From Aquificaceae bacterium (GTDB lineage Bacteria > Aquificota > Aquificia > Aquificales > Aquificaceae): a DNA stretch of 25,332 bases. Position numbers and translations under genes: made by a program. The stretch covers positions 1-25,332 of the forward strand of contig WFYM01000045.1 in NCBI GenBank assembly GCA_015490115.1. The letters run 5' to 3'. Of the stretch, positions 7,602 through 14,066 are shown piece after piece; within the stretch, counting starts at the first letter, position 1; each line of letters starts with the position of its first letter. Under the pieces are notes generated by a model. It made no database searches, had not been told where the DNA came from, and saw only the letters and a program-made list of their open reading frames with translations.

Positions 7602-7630
7602 TTGAAAAAAATTTGAAACCTTCCGATATT
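7602..7630 (+). promoter_or_regulatory. Candidate promoter for the AbrB gene and flgD
   Basis: TTGAAA (7602-7607) and GATATT (7625-7630) are separated by 17 nt and match the -35/-10 consensus at 5 and 4 of 6 positions. Transcription would start about 4 nt before the ATG at 7641, giving an almost leaderless message. It would restart transcription of the flagellar genes downstream of the antisense PIN gene. Confidence 0.4.
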
Positions 7631-7640
7631 TATATAAGGG

Positions 7641-7892
7641 ATGGACGAGGTAGTGAAGGTTATGGCGAGGGGCTTGATAGCCCTCCCGAGCGAGGTGAGG
7701 AGGAAGCTCGGGGTCAAAGAGGGGGACATACTGAGGGTGGAGGTAAAGGAGAACGAGGTGGTCCTCAAGAAAGAAAAGAGGATCTATGACCTCAAGGGCG
7801 CTCTCGTCAGGAAGGAGGGAGAGCCTGTTAGGAAGAGCTTTGCGGAGGTCTTGGCTGAGGAGCTGAAGAGGAAGCAGGGGGAGAAGGGATGA
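7641..7892 (+). CDS. vapB: AbrB/MazE-type antitoxin or transcription regulator
   Basis: 83 residues. The N-terminal half is a SpoVT-AbrB swapped-hairpin DNA-binding domain (residues 5-47: MARGLIALPSEVRRKLGVKEGD and a VVLKK strand). The C-terminal half (about 48-83) is a charged tail, YDLKGALVRKEGEP and a helix, as in antitoxins that wrap a PIN toxin. The ATG at 7641 is very close to the predicted promoter and has only AAGGG immediately upstream. Its stop overlaps flgD by 4 nt (ATGA), so flgD and this gene are translationally coupled. Pairing with the divergent PIN gene is inferred from position and family; VapB and VapC are normally in one operon. Confidence 0.78.
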   Translation: MDEVVKVMARGLIALPSEVRRKLGVKEGDILRVEVKENEVVLKKEKRIYDLKGALVRKEGEPVRKSFAEVLAEELKRKQGEKG

Positions 7893-8530
7893 GCCACGTG
7901 GAGACGAGGTATGACGTCGAACCCTTCCAGCCGAAGGTCGTGGGTCCCGACTACGTTCAGTCCTTCGACAACCTCTCGGCGGAGGACTTCATGAGGATAT
8001 ACATAGAGACCCTCAGGTTCCAAGATCCCTTCAGGCAGAACGACCTCTCGAAGGTTATAGAGGACACGGTAAGGCTAAATCAGATAAAGTTCTTCACCGA
8101 CATGAGGAGGTTCCTCGACACGCTCTCTGTCTGGATGAACCAGATGACCTTCCTCCAGACGGTGAACCTCCTCGGGAAGAACTTCGTCTTCAGGACGGAC
8201 CTTCTGGACACGGTAAAGGGGGGTGAGTATTACATAGTTTCGGGTGAGAGGTTGGAGGGTGTAAAGGTGAGGATATACGACGGGGAGGAGCTTGTTAAGG
8301 AGATAGAGATGGACCTTGAGAGGGGTCTCAATAAGCTCGACATCTCGGACCTTCCGAAGGGTCAGTTCACCGTGAGGATCTTCAAGGGGGACTTCGAGGT
8401 CACGGAAGGTTGGGAGCTTGGCTTTATGGACACGGTGAGAGCTGTAGGGATCGTAAACGGTGAGCTTATGCTCGAGCTTCTCTCTGGAAGGCAGGTCCCT
8501 GCTTCGGAGATAGTGTATGCGGGGGTGTGA
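7889..8530 (+). CDS. flgD: Flagellar hook-capping protein FlgD
   Basis: 213 residues. FlgD forms the temporary cap on which hook subunits assemble. The family signature is at about 34-50: EDFMRIYIETLRFQDPFRQND (compare DF..LL..QL..QDP). The C-terminal half has the beta-rich, Ig/tudor-like domain with a DISDLPKGQFTVRIF segment at about 151-165. It starts in an ATGA overlap with the AbrB gene and is followed 3 nt later by flgE, the hook protein it caps. In many operons fliK precedes flgD; it is absent here. Confidence 0.92.
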   Translation: MSHVETRYDVEPFQPKVVGPDYVQSFDNLSAEDFMRIYIETLRFQDPFRQNDLSKVIEDTVRLNQIKFFTDMRRFLDTLSVWMNQMTFLQTVNLLGKNFVFRTDLLDTVKGGEYYIVSGERLEGVKVRIYDGEELVKEIEMDLERGLNKLDISDLPKGQFTVRIFKGDFEVTEGWELGFMDTVRAVGIVNGELMLELLSGRQVPASEIVYAGV

Positions 8531-8533
8531 GCC

Positions 8534-10006
8534 ATGCTGAGGAGCTTCTTCAACGCGGTCACAGGTCTCGACGCTTCGAGGTTCTGGATCGACCTCACCT
8601 CCGACAACATAGCGAACGTGAACACGGTAGGCTTTAAAGCCCAGAGACCCCTCTTCCAAGACGTCATATCTCAGGTGAACATAGGTCTGAACGTGGTAAC
8701 GGGAACCTTGAAGTCTACTACCTTCGGTGCTGGTGTTATAGTCGACAGCACCCAGAAGATATGGACGATAGGAAACTTCAAGCAGACGGGTATAAACACG
8801 GACCTCGCCATACAGGGAAGGGGCTTGTTTATACTGAAGGACCCGATAACAGGCGCCCTCTTCTACACGAGGGACGGTCAGTTCAGGCTGTCGAGGGACG
8901 GCTTCATGGTAAACTCCGGAGGCTTTTACCTTCAGGGCTTCAGGCTGAACGAGAAGGGAGAGGTTGTAGGGACCGGTCTTGAGAACATACACGTCCAACA
9001 ACAGCTACCTCCTAACCCTACGGGAAGTATAAGCTTCCTCCAGCCTACTAACCTGAACGCGGACGCCATACCACCTACAAGCTCCTTTGACCCCCTCGAC
9101 ACCACCACTTACAACAACAAATACACCCTAACCATATACGACTCTCTCGGTGAGTCCTACCAAGTGGACGTTTACTTCAAAAAGGTGAACGTGAACGAGT
9201 GGAGGGTATTTATCCTTACCGATTACAACGAGGACGGTGTCTTAGACAACCTGATATCACCGGCTTATGCGAGCGGCTCCGAGACTTCAGCGGGCGGGAC
9301 CTTCTACTTCATAACCCTCATCTTCGACCCAGCTACAGGTAAGATAGACGAGAACGCGACCCAAACCGCTAACCCGGGCTTTCAGAATGTAACGATAGGG
9401 GACAAGAGATACTTCTTCCTCCAGCTCTTCGACGACACGAACACTCCCGTAGACGCTAACGGGACCGTCCTTCCGCTTGACACCTCCTCGGGAGGTCAAC
9501 TGGGGAGCGTCGTTGAAGGTCTTACCACTACCCAAGGGATGATCCTTATGATAGGGGACGAGCCGGCTTCGGACACGAACACGAACCTGATCCAGAACTC
9601 TTACCTGAACCAGTTCTCAGCCGACTTCGTAATAACCATGGAGCAGAACGGCTACGCTAAGGGGGACCTCATAGACGTTTACGTCCTTTCGGAGGACGGA
9701 TCGGTTGTGGGCGTTTACTCAAACGGCAAGTCCCTTCCCCTTTATAGGGTAGCACTCGCCGTCTTCACAGACCCGGAGGAGCTTACCAAGAAGGGAGCCA
9801 ACCTATACACATCCATAACGACACCAACTATATTATTAGCAGGAGGGGCGGAGAAGGTGCGCTCGGGTATGCTGGAGATGTCGAACGTGGACATAGCGAG
9901 GGAGTTCATAAACCTGATAACCGCACAGAGGGCTTATCAGGCGAACGCGAGGGTGATAACGACTGCGAATACGATACTTGACGAGACGGTGAATCTCGTT
10001 AGATAA
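8534..10006 (+). CDS. flgE: Flagellar hook protein FlgE
   Basis: 490 residues, within the usual range for hook proteins. The N-terminal rod/hook motif is LTSDNIANVNTVGFK (about 21-35), followed by LAIQGRGLFILKD (about 92-104). The C-terminal motif runs from SNVDIAREFINLITAQRAYQ (about 449-468) to the end, ANTILDETVNLVR. The middle (about 150-420) is a variable Thr/Asn-rich beta domain exposed on the hook surface. It starts 3 nt after flgD and ends 8 nt before fliL. Confidence 0.95.
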   Translation: MLRSFFNAVTGLDASRFWIDLTSDNIANVNTVGFKAQRPLFQDVISQVNIGLNVVTGTLKSTTFGAGVIVDSTQKIWTIGNFKQTGINTDLAIQGRGLFILKDPITGALFYTRDGQFRLSRDGFMVNSGGFYLQGFRLNEKGEVVGTGLENIHVQQQLPPNPTGSISFLQPTNLNADAIPPTSSFDPLDTTTYNNKYTLTIYDSLGESYQVDVYFKKVNVNEWRVFILTDYNEDGVLDNLISPAYASGSETSAGGTFYFITLIFDPATGKIDENATQTANPGFQNVTIGDKRYFFLQLFDDTNTPVDANGTVLPLDTSSGGQLGSVVEGLTTTQGMILMIGDEPASDTNTNLIQNSYLNQFSADFVITMEQNGYAKGDLIDVYVLSEDGSVVGVYSNGKSLPLYRVALAVFTDPEELTKKGANLYTSITTPTILLAGGAEKVRSGMLEMSNVDIAREFINLITAQRAYQANARVITTANTILDETVNLVR

Positions 10007-10014
10007 TCAGAGCC

Positions 10015-10518
10015 ATGGCTGACGAGGAGAGGGAGGCGCAAGAGGCGGCTGAGAGGCCCGGCGGCGGAGGCAAGGGCAAGCTCCTCCTTGCGCTCCTCCT
10101 TCTCCTCATACTTTTAGGAACGGGCGGAGGGGGAGCTTACTACTTCCTCGTTCTGAAGAAAGAAAAGAAGGAAGAAGCTCCGAAGCCCACGGTAGCTCCG
10201 GAAGCTGTAGGTGTCATGTACAAGCTCGAACCCGCTTTCATAGTGAACCTGGCGGACCCTGAGCTTACCATGTATGCGAGGGTCTCGGTCACCATGGAGC
10301 TTTCCTCGCCCGAAGTCGTAACCGAGGTTCAAAGGAGGGAACCCATAATAAGGGACGCCATTATTGAGATCCTCTCCAACAAGACCTCGAGGGAGCTGAG
10401 GTCTCCGGAGGGGAGGGAACAGCTCAAGCTCGAGATCATAAAGAGGGTAAACACCATACTAGTTCAGGGCGGTGTGAGGAACGTTTACTTTACGGAGTTC
10501 GTCGTTCAGGCTGAGTGA
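10015..10518 (+). CDS. fliL: Flagellar basal body-associated protein FliL
   Basis: 167 residues. FliL is a single-pass membrane protein that stabilises the stator around the rotor. It has a short cytoplasmic tail (1-22, rich in Glu and Gly), one membrane helix (about 22-48: LLLALLLLLILLGTGGGGAYYF) and a periplasmic domain (about 65-167) with the typical YKLEPAFIVNLADPE and a VYFTEFVVQ end. Its stop TGA overlaps the fliO ATG (ATGA). Confidence 0.9.
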   Translation: MADEEREAQEAAERPGGGGKGKLLLALLLLLILLGTGGGGAYYFLVLKKEKKEEAPKPTVAPEAVGVMYKLEPAFIVNLADPELTMYARVSVTMELSSPEVVTEVQRREPIIRDAIIEILSNKTSRELRSPEGREQLKLEIIKRVNTILVQGGVRNVYFTEFVVQAE

Positions 10519-10838
10519 TGGACCTTGCGGAGTATCTTATAAAGCTCCTCGTCTCCTTGGGCGTCGTCCTTTTGATCCTCGTCCTCTTACTTCCCTTCTT
10601 GGTCAGGAGGTTCTTCTTCGGGGTTAAGGGTTTCGGGAAGGGGGGGAGCTTCGAGGTTAGGAAGGTGGTTCCCATATCGAGGAGCGTATTCATAGTGGAG
10701 CTTGATGTGAAGGGGAAGACACTTATACTCTGCGTTAGCGAGAGGGGTGCTGATGTAATATATAGGGAAGATGCTCCTCCTGATACTGGTCCTCGCGGGG
10801 ACCGCCTTAGCTCAGGAGAGGCTGATCCCTCCCGTTGA
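10515..10838 (+). CDS. fliO: Flagellar biosynthesis protein FliO
   Basis: 107 residues (106 if the ATG at 10518 is used instead of the GTG at 10515). FliO is a small, poorly conserved protein that helps FliP assemble the export gate. It has one membrane helix (about 10-33: LLVSLGVVLLILVLLLPFLV) and a short cytoplasmic beta domain (about 45-85, with RKVVPISRSVFIVELDVKGK). The last 22 residues are encoded in a 68-nt overlap with fliP. Identification is by size, topology and place between fliL and fliP. Confidence 0.8.
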   Translation: MMDLAEYLIKLLVSLGVVLLILVLLLPFLVRRFFFGVKGFGKGGSFEVRKVVPISRSVFIVELDVKGKTLILCVSERGADVIYREDAPPDTGPRGDRLSSGEADPSR

Positions 10839-11490
10839 GATAAGGGTTGGGGAAGGTGATCTGGCTACCTCGGTAAGGTTACTTATACTGCTCACGGTCC
10901 TCGCCCTCGCCCCGTCGATACTCATAATGACCACCTCCTTCATAAGGATAGTCGTTGTCCTCTCTGTCCTGAGACAAGCCATAGGTATCCCTCAAGTCCC
11001 CCCGAACCAGGTGATAATATCCTTGGCTCTCTTCCTTACCTTCTTCATAATGAAGCCCGTCTTTGAAGAGATAAACGCGAACGCCCTCCAGCCCTACATA
11101 AGGGAGGAGATAAGTGACAGGGAGTTCTTCAGCAGGGTCTCGGAAACCATGAAGGAGTTTATGGCAAAACACACGAGGAAAGACACCGTTGAGGTGTTCC
11201 TCGAGGTTGCGAAGGTAAAGCCCGAACAGCTGAAGGAGCCTAAAGACATACCTTTGAGCGTCCTCGTCCCGGCTTTTATGGTAAGCGAGCTTACAACGGC
11301 TTTTGAAATAGTATTTTTGATATACATACCCTTTCTCATAGTCGACATAGTGGTCGCCTCGATACTGATATCTATGGGCATAATAATGATCCCTCCCCAG
11401 CTCATATCCCTTCCTTTCAAGATAATGCTCTTCGTCTTGGCGAACGGTTGGGAGCTTGTTGTCCTTTCCCTCGTGAGGAGCTATATGTGA
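10771..11490 (+). CDS. fliP: Flagellar export gate protein FliP
   Basis: 239 residues. FliP forms the pentameric core of the export gate with FliQ and FliR. It starts with a cleavable signal peptide (MLLLILVLAGTALA|QE), typical of FliP. Conserved segments are LAPSILIMTTSFIRIVVVLS (about 46-65), QVPPNQVIISLALFLTFFIM (about 75-94) and the C-terminal FLIVDIVVASILISMGI (about 188-204). It overlaps fliO by 68 nt and the minus-strand gene at 11481 by 10 nt. fliQ follows only after that antisense gene. Confidence 0.95.
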   Translation: MLLLILVLAGTALAQERLIPPVEIRVGEGDLATSVRLLILLTVLALAPSILIMTTSFIRIVVVLSVLRQAIGIPQVPPNQVIISLALFLTFFIMKPVFEEINANALQPYIREEISDREFFSRVSETMKEFMAKHTRKDTVEVFLEVAKVKPEQLKEPKDIPLSVLVPAFMVSELTTAFEIVFLIYIPFLIVDIVVASILISMGIIMIPPQLISLPFKIMLFVLANGWELVVLSLVRSYM

Positions 11491-11837
11491 GCAAGCTCCA
11501 CGATCAGCTTCCTTAAGACCTTCCTGACGTAGTTCAAGGTCCTCTCTATCCTCTCCACCTCCTCCTCAAGCTCACCCAACCTCTTCGTCTCTTCAGTCTT
11601 CAGCTCGCTCAGCTTACCGAGGTAAACTGAACGAACCCTTTTGCCCTCCCTTACCGTCCTGTACACGTAAGGACCGTGTCCCCTACCTTCAGCACACTTT
11701 CTGCAGTTTTCCTTTCCGCACCTCACGTATCTGACGGTAAAGCCCCTTTTGGAGAGTCTCCTTTGCTCCCTTTTAAGCTCCTTTAGCCTGTCCCTTAGCC
11801 TGCCGAGGATCCGGGAGAGCTGCTCTATCTCCTCCAC
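11481..11837 (-). CDS. Small Cys-motif coiled-coil protein, DUF6788-like
   Basis: 118 residues, function unknown. A central segment carries the motif YVRCGKENCRKCAEGRGHGPY (C40, C45, C48; the following HGPY and YR residues are typical of DUF6788), flanked by two charged helices (about 1-30 and 77-112). The cysteines suggest a metal site, but this is inferred. It lies against the flagellar genes and overlaps the fliP tail by 10 nt. The start is a GTG at 11837 with no Shine-Dalgarno; a later start would truncate the first helix. Family members often sit in accessory DNA, so this looks like an insertion into the flagellar operon. The domain name is from memory and unverified. Confidence 0.65.
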   Translation of the reverse strand: MEEIEQLSRILGRLRDRLKELKREQRRLSKRGFTVRYVRCGKENCRKCAEGRGHGPYVYRTVREGKRVRSVYLGKLSELKTEETKRLGELEEEVERIERTLNYVRKVLRKLIVELAHI

Positions 11838-11841
11838 AAGT

Positions 11842-11847
11842 TATAAT
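11842..11847 (+). promoter_or_regulatory. Candidate -10 element upstream of fliQ
   Basis: A perfect TATAAT lies 6 nt before the fliQ ATG at 11854. No good -35 is present 16-18 nt upstream, so this is tentative. If real, transcription would begin at or near the start codon. The spot lies between fliQ and the divergent DUF6788-like gene, as expected for a promoter that restarts the flagellar run. Confidence 0.35.
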
Positions 11848-11853
11848 TTTCCC

Positions 11854-12123
11854 ATGAGTCCCGACTTTGTCCTTTCTATGGGTCAGAAGGCTCTCGAAAT
11901 GGCTATAGTTCTCGCTATGCCCGTCCTCATGGCTACCTTCGTTGTGGGTCTTATTGTGAGCGTCCTCCAAGCTGCAACCCAAATACAGGAGATGACCCTC
12001 GCTTACATACCTAAGATAGTCGCAGCTATGGTCACGGTTTTTGTTTTAGGAGGGTGGATGATGACCAAGATAACGGACTTCACGAGGGAGATACTTGTCA
12101 ACATACCCCTCTGGATAAGATGA
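11854..12123 (+). CDS. fliQ: Flagellar export gate protein FliQ
   Basis: 89 residues, the family length. It has two membrane hairpins: about 12-34 (MAIVLAMPVLMATFVVGLIV) and about 50-72 (YIPKIVAAMVTVFVLGGWMM), with ATQIQEMTLAYIPK between them. The ATG at 11854 is chosen because FliQ starts with about 8 residues before the first helix; upstream in-frame extension is antisense to another gene. No ribosome site precedes it. Its stop overlaps the fliR start (ATGA). Confidence 0.93.
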   Translation: MSPDFVLSMGQKALEMAIVLAMPVLMATFVVGLIVSVLQAATQIQEMTLAYIPKIVAAMVTVFVLGGWMMTKITDFTREILVNIPLWIR

Positions 12124-12884
12124 TAGTTTTAGATCCTGAAACGGTAATCACCTTGATGCTCGTAGCTTTGAGGGTATTTTCCTTCATCTTCATGGTCCCC
12201 GTTTTCGGGACCTTCTTCATACCGGGCTTTGTAAGGGTTTACCTCTCCCTCGGCATAGCCCTTTCCCTTTTCCTCTTCGCTGAAGTGGAGACTGTGAAGA
12301 CAACTTCCCTTCCCGAGATAGTCTCCTTAGCACTTCACGAGTTTCTCTTCGGCTTTGTAGCGGGCTTCTTTCTGAGGCTAATCTTTGACGCCGTCTTCGT
12401 TGCAGGGGAGATAATAGCTGTCCACACGGGTCTTGGTTTTCTCACCATGTTCCTTCCCCAACAACCTCAGGCTACCGTGATGGCTGGCTTTTCGACCCTT
12501 CTCGCCTCGACCTTGTTCCTTACCCTCGGGGGTGCGGAGGCTGTCTTTTTGGGGCTTTTGAGGAGTCTGGAAAGGGTCCCTCCCGGATCCTTTGACCTTT
12601 ACTCCCTCGACGGAGAGGTTTTCCTTGAGTTTTTCTACGAGAGCTTCTCTATGGGTGTCAAGATAGCCCTTCCCGTTCTCATAGCTGCACTCCTTACGAA
12701 CGTTATCTTAGCTGTTGTAAACAGGTTCATACCCCAGATAAACGTCTTCATGGTGGGTCTCCCCCTTCAGATAGCTGTTGGTCTTATCGTCTTCGCCGTC
12801 TCGATCCCGGTAATCGGTCTAATTCTTGCCAGCTACATGAGGGAGCATATACTCGACTTTTTAAGGTTTGTTAGCTCCGCCTGA
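12120..12884 (+). CDS. fliR: Flagellar export gate protein FliR
   Basis: 254 residues, the usual FliR length. It has about six membrane helices and the family segments RVFSFIFMVPVFGTFFIPGF (about 17-36) and VHTGLGFLTMFLPQQ (about 101-115). The start at 12120 (ATGA overlap with fliQ) is preferred over longer upstream extensions, which would run through fliQ. FliR joins FliP and FliQ in the export gate and contacts FlhB, which starts 17 nt downstream. Confidence 0.93.
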   Translation: MIVLDPETVITLMLVALRVFSFIFMVPVFGTFFIPGFVRVYLSLGIALSLFLFAEVETVKTTSLPEIVSLALHEFLFGFVAGFFLRLIFDAVFVAGEIIAVHTGLGFLTMFLPQQPQATVMAGFSTLLASTLFLTLGGAEAVFLGLLRSLERVPPGSFDLYSLDGEVFLEFFYESFSMGVKIALPVLIAALLTNVILAVVNRFIPQINVFMVGLPLQIAVGLIVFAVSIPVIGLILASYMREHILDFLRFVSSA

Positions 12885-12901
12885 GGGCATATCTTAAAGT
12901 C

Positions 12902-13957
12902 ATGGCGCAGGAGAACAAAACGGAGAGGGCAACACCCTACAGAAGAAGGAAGTTGAGGGAGGAGGGGAACGTAGCGAAGAGCGTTGAGATAGCCACCTCA
13001 CTCACCGTCCTCACAGCTTCGGTAGTCCTCTTCTTTACGGGAGCCTTGATATTCAAAGAGGTGGTCGGTTTTCTGCTTGCTGTCTCCGGTATGAGACCTT
13101 TCGAGTTTTCCCTCCAAGCGGGAGGGGTCCTCAGGGAGAGCTTCCTAAACACTGTGAAGGTCCTCGTTCCCTTCTTCGTGATAACTGTGATCGTTGTAAT
13201 AGCAGCTCACGTCGCCCAGTTCGGTTTCGTGTTTACCTTCAAACCCCTCCAGTTCAAATGGGAGAGGATAAACCCGGTGGAGGGTCTAAAGCGTATACTG
13301 TCGCTCACCACGATTTTCGAGCTTTCTAAGAACTCTCTGAAGGCTTTTTTGCTCTTCGGCATAGCCCTCTTCGTGGTAAAGGAGAGTGCGGACCTTATCC
13401 TCGGCTCAGCACAAGTTCCTATAGTTGAGGGTGTCCTGCTCCTTGTGAACCTCCTTTTTAAGGTCGTCCTTATCTTAGGGGTGGTAGCCTTCCTCATAGC
13501 CCTCCTTGACTTCGCCTACAAGAGGTGGGAGTACGAGAGGAGGATAAGGATGTCCCGTCAGGAGGTGAAGGAGGAGCTAAAACAGCTCGAAGGTCACCCA
13601 GAGGTAAAGGCGAGGATAAGGGCGAGGATGAGGGAGATGGCAAGGGGCAGGATGATGGCTGAGGTCCCGAAGGCGAGCGTAGTAATTACCAACCCCGTCC
13701 ACATAGCTATAGCTTTGAGATACGATCCCGAAAAGGACAAGGCGCCCGTCGTCGTAGCTAAAGGTAAAGGGGTGGTGGCTGAGAAGATAGTTGAGGTAGC
13801 ACAGAGGCATGGCGTTCCCGTGATCAGGAGGGAGGAGCTGGCGAGGACCCTCTACCCGGCTGTGAGGGTCGGTGAGGAGATACCTCCTGAGTTCTACAGG
13901 GCTGTAGCTGAGGTGATAGCCTTCGTTATGTTCAGGAGGAGGAAGGTATACGTTTAG
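12902..13957 (+). CDS. flhB: Flagellar export switch protein FlhB
   Basis: 351 residues, the usual length. FlhB controls substrate choice in flagellar export. The N-terminus is KTERATPYRRRKLREEGNVA (6-25), followed by four membrane segments (about 30-205) and a cytoplasmic domain (about 215-351). The autocleavage site normally reads NPTH; here it reads N264-P265-V266-H267 (bases 13691-13702). The scissile Asn-Pro bond is kept, but the Thr is Val. It is the last flagellar gene in the run, and flhA is not in this window. Confidence 0.94.
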   Translation: MAQENKTERATPYRRRKLREEGNVAKSVEIATSLTVLTASVVLFFTGALIFKEVVGFLLAVSGMRPFEFSLQAGGVLRESFLNTVKVLVPFFVITVIVVIAAHVAQFGFVFTFKPLQFKWERINPVEGLKRILSLTTIFELSKNSLKAFLLFGIALFVVKESADLILGSAQVPIVEGVLLLVNLLFKVVLILGVVAFLIALLDFAYKRWEYERRIRMSRQEVKEELKQLEGHPEVKARIRARMREMARGRMMAEVPKASVVITNPVHIAIALRYDPEKDKAPVVVAKGKGVVAEKIVEVAQRHGVPVIRREELARTLYPAVRVGEEIPPEFYRAVAEVIAFVMFRRRKVYV

Positions 13958-13987
13958 TTATCAAGGACTTCTACGCTTCCCTAAAAT
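13958..13987 (+). promoter_or_regulatory. Candidate promoter of the nrdA-ago-nrdB operon
   Basis: TTATCA (13958-13963) and TAAAAT (13982-13987) are separated by 18 nt, matching the consensus at about 4 and 5 of 6 positions. It begins directly after the flhB stop codon. It would give a 5' leader of roughly 70 nt. No NrdR-box-like pair was recognised. Confidence 0.35.
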
Positions 13988-14066
13988 ATCCAGCTCAGCC
14001 AACGATATAGGAGGACACCCGCCCTTCGTTTGCGAGCTTAGAATAACCTTGATGGAGGGGAGCGCC

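Noticed and set aside
7565..7789. A 74-codon plus-strand frame overlapping the AbrB gene start
   Set aside because: It is out of frame with the AbrB domain, its product is Gly/Glu/Arg-rich low-complexity sequence, and it shows no family features.
8075..9001. A 308-codon minus-strand open frame across flgD and flgE
   Set aside because: It is antisense to two clear flagellar genes, crosses their junction, and its product has no recognisable motif. Long antisense frames are common in this codon-biased DNA.
12054..12119. Upstream extension of fliR into fliQ
   Set aside because: The ATGA-overlap start at 12120 gives a normal FliR N-terminus; the extension is fliQ in another frame.
13958..14048. 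A riboswitch or NrdR box upstream of nrdA
   Set aside because: No matching NrdR-box pair or known riboswitch core was found; only a weak hairpin and promoter-like elements are present.
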